Positions 7,891-16,674 of a stretch of DNA of 64,000 nucleotides are shown one piece after another; the first letter of the stretch is position 1; every line of letters begins with the position of its first letter. Location of the stretch: contig NZ_CP096021.1 in assembly GCF_023115355.1 (NCBI RefSeq), forward strand, positions 1-64,000, written 5' to 3'. The position numbers were made by a program, and so were the translations under genes. Below the pieces are notes generated by a model. That model was not told the DNA's origin, did no database searches, and was given only the letters and a program-made list of their open reading frames with translations. Source of the stretch: Halocatena salina (GTDB lineage: Archaea > Halobacteriota > Halobacteria > Halobacteriales > Haloarculaceae).

Positions 7891-8940
7891 ATGGAAGTGA
7901 CAACACTCTCGATGTTCTTAGACTACAAGTGTAACTTCGCCTGTGATCACTGCAGTGTAGGGAGCAGTCCACAGACAGAATACGAACTCCAAGATCAATA
8001 TATTAATAAAGTATTAGATCAAACTGAAGATTTAAACAGTCTGCAGCTTGTTGTCTTTACTGGCGGTGAGGTTACGCTTCGGGAAGAAAAGCTACTTAAT
8101 GCGATCTCTGCGGCCAGTGAGCGTGGTTATCGGACTCGAATTGTGACAAACGCATGGTGGGCAAAAGATAAGCAGAGCGCAACGGAAATGATTAACAAAC
8201 TCGTTGATGCTGGCCTTAACGAGATTAACACGAGCTATGATGACTTCCATACGGAGTATATGTCACCTGAGAATATTGCCACAATGGTGGAAGCATCTCT
8301 TGATAGCGAGATTGAACAAACATCGATCGCAATGATTATCGGTGATACCGATCCAAAGTACGACGCCGAGGCGATGATCAAGATTCTCGAAGAGCGGCTT
8401 GGAACTCACCCCAATGAATTCTCTGATCGATTGACTATCCTTGAAGACACAGTCTCACCACTAGGTCGCGGAGCACAACTTGACGTAGCTAGTCTCACTC
8501 CCCGGAACGCTATTGATTCTGGCTGTACCGATACGATATCCACCATCTCGCTTCATCCTGATGGGTCGATCAAGGCGTGCTGTGGTCATGCTCAGTGGTA
8601 TGTCCCAGATCTCACTCTTGGCAACATCGAAGAAGAATCTCTTATGAGTATCGTTGAGCGGAGTCAACAAAACGTACTTTACTGGCTGATTCACAACGTT
8701 GGCCCAAAGCAACTGCTAGAACGGCTCAACGTTGATGGTAACTACAGTGGTATCTGTCATGCCTGTCATGATCTTCTCGGAAACCATCGTGAAGAGCTTC
8801 TTGAATATATTGAAGCGAATAAGGAGGAAATCGTTCAGGAGGATATCTTCCTCAGTGACAATATTGAACGCGATGCCCAACAACTCGTGGAACACAGAGA
8901 GGCTGTTCTCGATCGGATTGAATATATGATCAACGCATAG
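7891..8940 (+). CDS. Radical SAM enzyme, probable RiPP-modifying maturase
   Basis: A 349-aa radical SAM protein. The [4Fe-4S]-SAM motif CNFACDHC (C14, C18, C21) is followed by the FTGGE motif near residue 57 that contacts the SAM amino group. The C-terminal half has further cysteines: a CC pair in SIKACCGHAQW near residue 230, and CHACHD near residue 289. These could bind an auxiliary cluster in a SPASM- or twitch-like way. Such enzymes install thioethers, C-C crosslinks or D-residues in peptides. The gene is coupled to the 7333-7872 precursor by an 18-base gap. Its reaction is unknown; epimerisation would suit a core with so few cysteines, a thioether would use the CSVAAAC pair. No dedicated peptidase or ABC exporter follows. 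Confidence 0.85.
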   Translation: MEVTTLSMFLDYKCNFACDHCSVGSSPQTEYELQDQYINKVLDQTEDLNSLQLVVFTGGEVTLREEKLLNAISAASERGYRTRIVTNAWWAKDKQSATEMINKLVDAGLNEINTSYDDFHTEYMSPENIATMVEASLDSEIEQTSIAMIIGDTDPKYDAEAMIKILEERLGTHPNEFSDRLTILEDTVSPLGRGAQLDVASLTPRNAIDSGCTDTISTISLHPDGSIKACCGHAQWYVPDLTLGNIEEESLMSIVERSQQNVLYWLIHNVGPKQLLERLNVDGNYSGICHACHDLLGNHREELLEYIEANKEEIVQEDIFLSDNIERDAQQLVEHREAVLDRIEYMINA

Positions 8941-9067
8941 GACAGCGGTTCACAGTCTTCAGATATTCCCTCCAACTGTCCTTGCATATATTACTCAGAC
9001 AACTGCTCTGCCCACATATAGAATAAAATAATAAATACCACTGTATTCATTATTTATCTATCCATCT

Positions 9068-12000
9068 ATGGATCCAATCACAACAGGTATCTTGACTAAT
9101 TTGCTCGCGTCGGGATTGTTGTACGGTCACTCAACCGCCCAGCAGAAGTGGCGGGGGATGATACGAGAGTCAGAATTCCATACGGAGCTGGACGACCTTG
9201 AGACGGAATTCTATCGCAGCCTTCGCGATGCCATTGCGGAGTGTGAGATCGAGCGAGAGACGAACGAACTCACTGACATCGTTGCTGATTGGGATGGAGT
9301 CGTCGAACGACTTGAAGCGGAGTACAGTGAGGGGGCACTTGACAACACTGACCATCTTCTCTTCAAGAATGAAGCAGACGGAATCGATCAGCTTGCTCAT
9401 TCGATCGCCGACGTTCAGGGTTTCGAGTTGGAGAAGACGCCGCAACTTCAACAGGCACTCACCGAGGCGGTGGCTGAGGCATACGATAGAGCCTGTCAGC
9501 GGTTCAGTGACCGGGTAGCCGGCACTGAGATTGCAGAGGTGTTCAAGCTCGAAACAGGGATGGAGCTCCAATCGGCTGTCAATGAGCTCGATGCTCGGCT
9601 CACGGCGATTCAACGCGATCTCCGCCACGATACAGCTGCCCTGCGGGATGCAGGCTTCATCCGTCTCGATGCGCTGTATTTCGAGCGCCACGATCCCATC
9701 ACTCCTGAAGTCGCCTGGCGGACAGGGTTTGATTTCGCGGAGATAGCAGCCGACTATCCCCTGCCTCGCGAGCGCCCAGCCACAACCACCGACGACCGCC
9801 GAGTGATCGCGCAAGAAGTGTACGAGCGCCTCGTTGGCGGTGAGGATCTGGTGGTGAAGGGTGAGGGAGGTACAGGCAAGAGTACGGTGTGCAAGCGGGT
9901 GGCCTACCGATGGTATGCGGCCACTGACCATGGGACGGTCCTCTATCGCGAGAGTGCCCGGACTACGGCGTTCGAGACACCAGGGACCCTCATTGAGGCG
10001 ATTCGGGCCGCCGAAGAGGACCTGCTGGTAGTGGTCGAAGATGTCCCGAGTGGGGAAGCCACTGCGATCTTCGAAGTCCTCGCCGAATGCGAGGGAATGT
10101 CGGATGTGACCTTTCTGTTCGATGCGAGAGCTGGCGCGTGGGAGGACGCAACTGATGTGGGCGGCCACGCCAGCCTCGAACACCAGCGCCAGCAGCTGGG
10201 GATCGTCGAAATGCCAGCGCTTGACGAATGCGAGTGTGAGCGCGCAATCGTCCACTATGAAACATTAACAGGCGAAGAAAGTGGTCGGACGAGTGCGCAG
10301 CTCTACGAAGAGGTCCGAAGCGCCGAACTCGGTGGGCCACTCGTGCTGGCCTATCAGCTGACTGGCCCAGCGGTTGGGGCAGACCACCCAGTTTCGGCGT
10401 TGCATGCTGATGTCCACCGGGCCTACACAGCCGTCGAGGAGTGGGCAGATGACCCGGAGTTCTCACAACTCGTCGCGACGATGGTTAACGTCCTCAATGC
10501 AGCAGGGCTCCCCGTTAACGCTGCATTTGTACATGCGGTAGCCAATGAATCAGCAGAACACTCACTGGTTGAGCGGACGCTAGGCTTTCTGGAGGGCACC
10601 ATGCTCGAACAGAGCGACGATGGCCTTCGGATGCCCCATCAACTGTGGTCAGCACTGTATCTTCAGCATATGCTCGATGTGGCTGGGGCGCGGCTGGCTC
10701 GGCACCGCTTCGAACAGTGTGTTGGGTCGCTCTTTCGACTCTTCGATGACGAGGAGGCTCGGTCGACTGTCCAGCATTGGATCCATCCTCTGCCCGAATC
10801 GTTTGTGGCCATCACTGAGACCCCCGAGGAGACGGCAGGCCGGTTCGTTCGCCATCTCGCCGATATCGGAACGATCCGGCCGAAACTGGGAGCGATATAT
10901 GGCACGCCTAAGATGTGGTCTGTCACGCTTCCGGCCCCCTGTCCAATCGCTGCTCACAGTCAGTGGTGGATCATCCGAGGTCGAACGCACATTGAGAGAG
11001 GAGCCTTCGATGTGGCCGAGGCGGCGTTCGAGCAGGCCAATCGACTACTTGATACCGAGGAACGTGACAAGACCGAACGCCTGCAACAGCACGCTAGAGT
11101 ACATTCCAATCTCGGTCTTGTTGCCTGGAAACAAGGCGAATTTGATACAGCAGAGTCGTACTTCGAGGAGTCGATAGCGCTCAAGCGTAAGCTCGGTGAT
11201 CGGCACGGCGAAGCGAAAAGCCTCAACAATCTCGGACTCGTCGCTCGAAAGCGTGGGGAGATGGAGGCTGCAGAGTCATACTATAAGGAGTCGCTGGCAC
11301 TCAAGCGTGAACTCGGTGATCGACACGGTGAAGCGAAAAGTCTCAACAATCTCGGACTCGTCGCTCGGAAGCGAGGTAAGTCGGAAGTGGCAGAAACGTA
11401 CTATAGGGAATCGCTAGCGCTCAAGCGTGAACTCGGTGATCGACACGGTGAAGCAAAAAGTCTCAACAATCTTGGACTCGTCGCTCGGAAGCGAGGTAAG
11501 TCAGAGGTGGCAGAAACGTACTATAGGGAATCGCTAGCACTCAAGCGCGAGCTCGGTGATCGGCACGGCGAAGCGAAAAGTCTCAACAATCTCGGAGTCG
11601 TCGCCCGAAAGCATGGTGAATTGGAGGCTGCAGAGTCATACTATAGGGAATCGCTGGCACTCAAGCGTGAACTCGGCGATCGACACGGTGAAGCGAAAAG
11701 TCTCAACAATCTCGGAGTCGTCGCCCGAAAGCGTGGCGAGTTGGAGGCTGCAGAGTCGTACTTCAAGAAGTCGCTAGCGCTCAAGCGTGAGCTCGGTGAT
11801 CGGCACGGCGAAGCGTACAGTCTCAACAATCTCGGAGTCGTCGCTCGAAGACGTGGTGAATTGGAGGCTGCAGAGACGTACTTCGAGGAGTCGCTGGCAC
11901 TCAGGCGTGAACTCGGTGATCGGCACGGCGAAGCGTACAGTCTCAACAATCTCGGAGTCGTCGCCCGAAAGCGTGGTGAGTTGGAGGCTGCAGAGTCGTA

Positions 12001-12340
12001 TCTGAAAAAATCACTAGTACTCTGTCGGGAAATTGATGATCGGTACGAGGAAGCGGAGTGCCTCACTAACCTCGGCGATGTGGCCGATGATCGTAACGAT
12101 CTCAAGCGTGCTGAGGAATACTACGCAGGATCGCTGAGCATCCTTCGCGAACACGAGGTCATTGGTGATGCGCTCAATAGATTTGCCGACCTGATCGAGA
12201 TCCGTGCTGAACGCGGGACCGACGACCAAGTGATCAAGTGGTGCGAGGAAGCGATCGACTTCGCCGAGCAAGCCGGCCAAGACACTGAGCGCGAGCAATT
12301 CCAAGACTGGTTGAGGGAACTCACCTCACCGGACGAGTGA
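9068..12340 (+). CDS. STAND-type NTPase with TPR sensor repeats (putative defence protein)
   Basis: A 1090-aa protein in three blocks. Residues 1-215 begin with a short hydrophobic helix (ITTGILTNLLASGLLYG) followed by a helical region. Residues 235-560 are a P-loop NTPase with Walker A GEGGTGKST at 265-273 and a Walker B-like LLVVVEDVPSG near 321. From about 678 to 1035 run nine 40-residue tetratricopeptide repeats of the NLGLVARKRGELEAAESYY type. Effector/N-domain, NTPase switch and superhelical sensor is the architecture of STAND signalling ATPases. Many prokaryotic members are anti-phage (Avs/NLR-like), others regulatory. The NTPase could be NACHT or NB-ARC; I cannot decide. Monocistronic; 12341-12746 beyond it holds no gene. 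Confidence 0.75.
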   Translation: MDPITTGILTNLLASGLLYGHSTAQQKWRGMIRESEFHTELDDLETEFYRSLRDAIAECEIERETNELTDIVADWDGVVERLEAEYSEGALDNTDHLLFKNEADGIDQLAHSIADVQGFELEKTPQLQQALTEAVAEAYDRACQRFSDRVAGTEIAEVFKLETGMELQSAVNELDARLTAIQRDLRHDTAALRDAGFIRLDALYFERHDPITPEVAWRTGFDFAEIAADYPLPRERPATTTDDRRVIAQEVYERLVGGEDLVVKGEGGTGKSTVCKRVAYRWYAATDHGTVLYRESARTTAFETPGTLIEAIRAAEEDLLVVVEDVPSGEATAIFEVLAECEGMSDVTFLFDARAGAWEDATDVGGHASLEHQRQQLGIVEMPALDECECERAIVHYETLTGEESGRTSAQLYEEVRSAELGGPLVLAYQLTGPAVGADHPVSALHADVHRAYTAVEEWADDPEFSQLVATMVNVLNAAGLPVNAAFVHAVANESAEHSLVERTLGFLEGTMLEQSDDGLRMPHQLWSALYLQHMLDVAGARLARHRFEQCVGSLFRLFDDEEARSTVQHWIHPLPESFVAITETPEETAGRFVRHLADIGTIRPKLGAIYGTPKMWSVTLPAPCPIAAHSQWWIIRGRTHIERGAFDVAEAAFEQANRLLDTEERDKTERLQQHARVHSNLGLVAWKQGEFDTAESYFEESIALKRKLGDRHGEAKSLNNLGLVARKRGEMEAAESYYKESLALKRELGDRHGEAKSLNNLGLVARKRGKSEVAETYYRESLALKRELGDRHGEAKSLNNLGLVARKRGKSEVAETYYRESLALKRELGDRHGEAKSLNNLGVVARKHGELEAAESYYRESLALKRELGDRHGEAKSLNNLGVVARKRGELEAAESYFKKSLALKRELGDRHGEAYSLNNLGVVARRRGELEAAETYFEESLALRRELGDRHGEAYSLNNLGVVARKRGELEAAESYLKKSLVLCREIDDRYEEAECLTNLGDVADDRNDLKRAEEYYAGSLSILREHEVIGDALNRFADLIEIRAERGTDDQVIKWCEEAIDFAEQAGQDTEREQFQDWLRELTSPDE
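11100..12050 (+). repeat. 120-bp tandem repeat encoding the TPRs
   Basis: The phrase CTCAACAATCT recurs exactly every 120 bases (11222, 11342, 11462, 11582, 11702, 11822, 11942). Units differ at few positions, many of them synonymous, so DNA identity is far higher than needed to keep a TPR. This indicates recent duplication or gene conversion. The two units beginning near 11342 and 11462 are almost identical. The last units (after about 12000) diverge to a capping helix. Confidence 0.9.
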
Positions 12341-12522
12341 CACACCCATCCACGTAATTGCGACGAACAACGAAGCGTTGCGACGGTTCAACTGTGTGGG
12401 CTCATTGCTCGACACTCGTGGAACGTTCCGGTAGGCAAGATACTCATCGAGTGTGGTAGCATGATCTGTTAGGATGAAGATCATGGTAGTAACTATCCGT
12501 GTGACGAGGAGGGATGTGTCGA

Positions 12523-12660
12523 TCCTTTAAGTGGCTCTGGCAATAGGGTGGAGATATAGACGAGATTCAGCGCACGTTCTCCGTCACACGTCCTGTTCGA
12601 ACTAGCTGATTTGCTGCTGAGGAGCTACAGGGAGAGATAAGAGATCTTGTGCTATCCAGA
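12523..12660. repeat. Dispersed repeat, copy A
   Basis: The stretch CTTTAAGTGGCTCTGGC...GGTGGAGATATAGACGA...GTCCTGTTCGAACTAGCTGA...GAGGAG...GCTATCCAG has a diverged second copy at 34745-34866 with the same order of blocks. No ORF or terminal repeat is evident. It is probably a remnant of a former mobile element, possibly an IS end; the source is not identified. Confidence 0.6.
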
Positions 12661-12746
12661 CGGATCGACCCACCCGATACGTGTACTCCGAACAGTAAGA
12701 CACGGACGAGCCAATGTACAGGTTCACGTGTACAGGTGAGACTGCT

Positions 12747-13682
12747 TCATTTTTTGTGTTCCCCGCGAAGGAATCGGACGAATGCGCGAAGGTCGTCCGG
12801 TAGATTCTGTACAGTGTAGTATCCAATCATAATTAACCAAAGGACAATACCAGTATACAGCGGAAGATAATTTCCAACCCACGTCGCGACGGCGATGACC
12901 AACACAAACAAAGCGATAGCACCGTACTGTATCAACTGTTTGGCAAGCCACTGTCGATGGCCCTTAAATCCCTGATCCGTGATGAGAAGGGGGTTCTCGT
13001 TAGTTCCACGGAGTATAAACCCCCCCTCCTCGGCGTATCCCTCTCCGTAGACAGCGACAGTTGTCCCTTCAAGTAGTGGTTTCGCTTCGAGCAGAAATCG
13101 AGCGAGATTTCTACTGTCATGACACTCTACGTGTGCTTTGAATCGACCTAGCGAGCGGTGATAGCAGTGGTCTCTGAGAAAGACGTGCCACGAATCCCAG
13201 AGATCCACCGAGAACCGATCATCACTGACGGTTCGTCCGATGGATATCTCCGTGAGTGGGGTGGCATCATACGTCTCATGGAGCCACGTCGGATCGATAC
13301 GAACGGACCGTCCGTCGGTGATTATACCAAAAGAGCCCCATTCGACGCCTGACTCGAACGTGTGCCATTCCTGATGCTCCCAGCCCCAGTTTTCGACTGT
13401 AATGTTGCTGTTAGTGTTGTCCGGAAAACGAGCACGCCAGACGTACATCCCGACCGGTGGATCATTCCCTTCGACCGCCGGCTCCCCGGTTGAAGCCGCT
13501 TTGTCGACGACCAGTTCACCTTCGATAGCGATCGGTTCTCCGTCGACGATGTGGGGGGTCTCATCTGGCTCCATCGACCACAATAATCGAAGTACGTGGA
13601 CGGCAGTCGTGACACGATACCCATAGCAGATTGAGACGAACAAAGAGATACCAGATACAACGAGGACCCAATCGGCGACCAT
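12747..13682 (-). CDS. Membrane protein with GIDE-like domain
   Basis: A 311-aa protein starting MVADWVLVVSG. An N-terminal membrane helix comes first. A soluble beta-rich domain of about 210 residues follows (MYVWRARFP, WEHQEWHTFESGVEWGSFGIITDGRSVRIDP, GTTVAVYGEGY). Two C-terminal helices come last (near residues 250-270 and 275-295). Topology and motifs resemble haloarchaeal proteins annotated with the GIDE/'E3 ligase' membrane domain (PF12483-like). Those lack a RING and have no known ubiquitin role in archaea. The frame stays open 34 codons further upstream, but MVADW directly precedes the first helix. Function unknown. Confidence 0.6.
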   Translation of the reverse strand: MVADWVLVVSGISLFVSICYGYRVTTAVHVLRLLWSMEPDETPHIVDGEPIAIEGELVVDKAASTGEPAVEGNDPPVGMYVWRARFPDNTNSNITVENWGWEHQEWHTFESGVEWGSFGIITDGRSVRIDPTWLHETYDATPLTEISIGRTVSDDRFSVDLWDSWHVFLRDHCYHRSLGRFKAHVECHDSRNLARFLLEAKPLLEGTTVAVYGEGYAEEGGFILRGTNENPLLITDQGFKGHRQWLAKQLIQYGAIALFVLVIAVATWVGNYLPLYTGIVLWLIMIGYYTVQNLPDDLRAFVRFLRGEHKK

Positions 13683-14059
13683 TCTATTTGATAATAGCTG
13701 TCGACACATATGTATGCGTAACGAATACATACGTTGCTGACCAGCCTCAACAGCCAACGAGCCATATCCACTGCCGCACTGCAACTTGAGAAGATCGGCA
13801 GTATCGTCTCGCCACCATCAAACCCCCCTTGCGGCACTCATCAAGGAGAACAGCACCGAATTAATGAACATCACCGTGTTGTGAACACTGCCCGACAGTT
13901 CCTTCGGGATAAGGGTTTTACACACGACCAAATCAATCTAATCTATATTAATTTACACTTTTTCACCAACACAACATCATACTTTTACTACCCGAATCCT
14001 CGACGTCTGATCTTTCTTCAATCCATACCCTTATATGTATTCATAAGTGAAGAGATGGG

Positions 14060-14275
14060 AGCTTCACATGAAACAGTGGTGTGTGACCAGAATCAATCGA
14101 ACAGTTTGACGGGGCACTTGGAGAGAAAACCTCGTCAGTTACAAATACTGGGTTCTCGCAGCTAGGGGACACACCACTGTTACAAGTGAAACTGTTCAGG
14201 ACACACCACCGTTGCAAGTGAAGCTACGCTGTTCACCTCGCTATCAATAGCTTCACTTGCAACGGTGGTGTGAGG
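14060..14275. repeat. Origin recognition-like repeats, family 1, left cluster
   Basis: Four copies of a repeat with consensus CACTTGCAACRGTGGTGTG. They lie at 14063-14085 (forward, diverged), 14168-14192 (reverse), 14200-14224 (reverse) and 14250-14274 (forward). All lie immediately beyond the 3' end of the orc gene at 14281-15507, in a gene-free region (13785-14280). Their arrangement and length match Orc1/Cdc6 origin recognition boxes (ORBs). Three matching copies lie at the other end of the same gene. Confidence 0.8.
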
Positions 14276-14280
14276 AGTCA

Positions 14281-15507
14281 TCAGGAAACATTATTCTTGA
14301 CAGCGAGTCTCTGTATTCGATGAATTGCTTCATCCACTCGAAGGACATCAGCCATGGCGTCGATGGCACTGGTGAACGGCACATCTAGCTCATAGCTGTA
14401 ATAGTTTCCCCGTGATCCGCTCCGATTTTCAGATGCTGAGAGGATTCCCAGCATACGTAGTTCGGAGAGATGGTTGTGCATCGATCGCTGCGCAAGCGAG
14501 TCAGTTCCTGCCCGTTCACAGAGGTCCGTGTAGTCGTCATACAGCTCACGGGACCGGCATGGTGTTTCGTCTTTTGCAGCCTTCGAGATGACCGCCAACA
14601 ACGCAAGGCGACCATGGGTTGTGAGTTCTCGCATTCCTTCCTCAATGCGTTCTTGTTCTAACTTCGTCCGCGCCCGTTCGACATGGGGTTCTTCGATCTG
14701 GTCGGCGTCGTTGTTCTCAGCGATCTCTCCCGCTAGGCGTAGGAGATCCAGCGCCTGTCGAGCACTTCCACTATCCCTCGCAGCGAGTGCCGAACAATAT
14801 TTCAACACTCCTTGACCAACGGCTCCCTCAGCGATAGCAATGTCAGCACGTGTTTGCAGAATACTTTCCAATTCAGTTGCGTCATAGGGTGAAAACTGGA
14901 GTTCCCGCTCACACAGGGTGTCCTGTGCCCGCGGATCTAACTGTTCTCGGAATTTGAAGTCATTGCTAATACCGATCATGCCGACCTTCGTTTGATCAAG
15001 ATAGTCATTTGCTCGCGCTCGTGGGAGCTCATAGAGCAGATCATCACGGCTTCCGATCGAGTCGATTTCGTCAAGGACAATGAGGATAGTTCCGCCAAGA
15101 GTCTCAAGTTCGCGGTAGAGCTTCTTGAAAACGGTTTGTTGTGGATACCCAGTAGAACTGATCTCCCCGCCTGTCGGCCGCAGTTTATTGACAAGCTCAA
15201 CGGCAACCTGATAGGAGGAATTGAGCGATTTACAGTTGAGCGAGATGACGGACAGATCAACGTCGTCGTATTCTTTGACATCCCTCTGAAGGAGGGTGAG
15301 AAGATATTCCGTGACGGCAGTTTTCCCGACCCCAGGGTGACCGTAGATGAAGATATTGTTTGGTTCCCATCCGTCAACGACGGGTTGAAGAGCGGTCATG
15401 TATTCTTCAATCTCGGCATCTCGTTCTTCGATCTGTTCAGGATGATAAGCTTCACCAAGAACATCTTTGTTTCGGAAGATATTTTGCTTCCGTGTAAAGC
15501 GGGGCAT
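14281..15507 (-). CDS. orc1: Orc1/Cdc6 family replication initiator (first)
   Basis: A 408-aa AAA+ initiator. Walker A GHPGVGKT is at residues 56-63, Walker B LIVLDEID at 142-149, and a sensor-1 region includes GISNDFKFRE. The C-terminal third is a winged helix (residues 310-400, SRELYDDYTDLCERAG...SELRMLGILS). It would bind ORB-like repeats, open the origin and recruit MCM. The ATG at 15507 is set by a TATA box TTTTATAA (15531-15538 in complement) about 27 bases ahead, implying a leaderless mRNA. Repeats of one family flank both ends, so this gene and its origin probably form a self-contained replicator. Confidence 0.92.
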   Translation of the reverse strand: MPRFTRKQNIFRNKDVLGEAYHPEQIEERDAEIEEYMTALQPVVDGWEPNNIFIYGHPGVGKTAVTEYLLTLLQRDVKEYDDVDLSVISLNCKSLNSSYQVAVELVNKLRPTGGEISSTGYPQQTVFKKLYRELETLGGTILIVLDEIDSIGSRDDLLYELPRARANDYLDQTKVGMIGISNDFKFREQLDPRAQDTLCERELQFSPYDATELESILQTRADIAIAEGAVGQGVLKYCSALAARDSGSARQALDLLRLAGEIAENNDADQIEEPHVERARTKLEQERIEEGMRELTTHGRLALLAVISKAAKDETPCRSRELYDDYTDLCERAGTDSLAQRSMHNHLSELRMLGILSASENRSGSRGNYYSYELDVPFTSAIDAMADVLRVDEAIHRIQRLAVKNNVS

Positions 15508-15530
15508 GCTTCAGTCATCATATCCATGCC

Positions 15531-15538
15531 TTATAAAA
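15531..15538 (-). promoter_or_regulatory. TATA box of the first orc gene
   Basis: TTTTATAA on the minus strand, 24-31 bases ahead of the ATG at 15507. This is the archaeal spacing for a leaderless transcript. It lies between the gene and the origin repeat at 15572-15597, so initiator binding there could repress the gene. Confidence 0.6.
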
Positions 15539-15549
15539 CCGCCCATACA

Positions 15550-15736
15550 TCTGTTTCAAGTGAATCGACAGTCACACACCACTGTTGCAAGTGAAGCAGC
15601 ATCTAGGGGGCACTGGATAGAGCATATAAATATATTAGAAACAACCGCGGGAAGTGTCAATTCTTTAGTTGAAATAGTGGTGTGTTGCTCCACTAGCCTA
15701 CTACACTAGCGTTCACTTGCAACAGTGGTGTGTGAC
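15550..15736. repeat. Origin recognition-like repeats, family 1, right cluster
   Basis: Copies at 15572-15597 (reverse), 15666-15686 (forward, diverged) and 15711-15736 (forward) share the consensus with the left cluster. A half copy, TTTCAAGTGAA, lies at 15554-15564. Between the inward-facing copies (15600-15710) is AT-rich sequence with no ORF, a good candidate for the duplex-unwinding element. With the left cluster this makes seven copies bracketing the orc gene. Confidence 0.8.
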
Positions 15737-16154
15737 TGTGGTGGACCTTTAAGCAGCACCTCTGTTTGTATACATTTACATGATAATTTTATCGTTCAAA
15801 CGACTATTGTCGGGTAACTATTGACAAGTACGTGGGTACGTTAGATCGGATCCATTTACGTCGGTTGAGATACTTAGCAACTGTCCTGTTCGTGGACGAA
15901 CTGAGCTGTTTATTTGATAGTTCCTCAATGTCGCTGAGTCCTTTCTTCCCCAATCGTCGATATCGTCTTCATAGTAGACCGCACGAAAGGACAGCCAACC
16001 GTCGTCTACCCGTACTTCTCCTGGCGTGGAAGCGGCCTTTTCAAAAGTTGCTGCCACCCAAGGATCGATTGGTAGCTGAAATTGACTTGAAAGGATTTGT
16101 CGTACGTAGCCACCGGTGGTAGGGGATGAGGGAAAGGAAAAGCGAAGAAGAGGA

Positions 16155-16183
16155 GGGAGGGGGAGGGGGGATCGGAGTGTAAA
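16155..16183 (-). repeat. Origin recognition-like repeat, family 2, copy 1
   Basis: Read on the minus strand: TTTACACTCCGATCCCCCC followed by a C/T-rich run. It is the same element as at 16504, 16587, 17937 and 17981, in reverse orientation. The surrounding interval 15737-16500 has no convincing gene; it includes an AT-rich stretch (16310-16380) that could be an unwinding element. Confidence 0.7.
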
Positions 16184-16503
16184 TGAAAGAGAGGGGTGAA
16201 TGAGAAAACCGCCACTCGGAAGAGAACATAAAAGAGGCCAAAATAGAGATTTTAGAGGATAGAGACGAAGGAGTAATTCGTCCGTTAAATACGTTTTTAG
16301 CCTGTCTTCTCCACTACTACGCTTCTTACTTACTTAACGTTAATAGAAAACATTATAATAACACGAATATCTCTACGTGACGTCCAGTGGAACCACCGCA
16401 ACTGTTCTTTCAACAGATCTCTAGCGTAAGCGTAGTCTCACCCGATATTATGGTATCTACCCATCGCTGACGTGGAAGTAGGTGGGGGGTACAGCTGTGA
16501 AAC

Positions 16504-16530
16504 ATTACACTCTGATCCCCCCTCCCCCCC
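16504..16530 (+). repeat. Origin recognition-like repeat, family 2, copy 2
   Basis: ATTACACTCTGATCCCCCC plus a C-rich tail, in direct orientation about 170 bases ahead of the second orc gene. It matches the family consensus TTACACTCCGATCCCCC with one change. Confidence 0.75.
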
Positions 16531-16586
16531 GGTAAACATAATCTTTTTATCTGTAATCTTATCTCTATATAATAATATGTCTGCAG

Positions 16587-16609
16587 TTACACTCGGTTCC
16601 CCCCTCCCG
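16587..16609 (+). repeat. Origin recognition-like repeat, family 2, copy 3
   Basis: TTACACTCGGTTCCCCCC and a CTCCC tail, 30 bases ahead of the TATA box of the second orc gene. Initiator bound here could block its own transcription. It is more diverged in the centre (CGGTT for CCGAT). Confidence 0.7.
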
Positions 16610-16640
16610 TCACTCTCTTCACTCTCTTCACTCCCATGGA

Positions 16641-16647
16641 TTTATAT
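16641..16647 (+). promoter_or_regulatory. TATA box of the second orc gene; decides its start
   Basis: TTTATAT centred near 16644 places transcription start at about 16671-16675, on the ATG at 16675. The ATG at 16636, which would give a longer protein, overlaps the TATA box and is therefore unlikely to be used. Confidence 0.7.
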
Positions 16648-16674
16648 GGATACGGTGTATGGAGTGGCTTACTC

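Noticed and set aside
9170-10255. 361-codon minus-strand frame
   Set aside because: It is the antisense shadow of the STAND NTPase gene, Cys/His/Leu-rich without motifs.
15818-16057. A 79-codon acidic minus-strand frame (MAATFEKAASTPGEVRVDDGW...) between the two orc genes
   Set aside because: Composition is protein-like but there is no promoter, no recognisable family and no continuation. It overlaps the presumed origin region; it could be a fragment, but I cannot support it.
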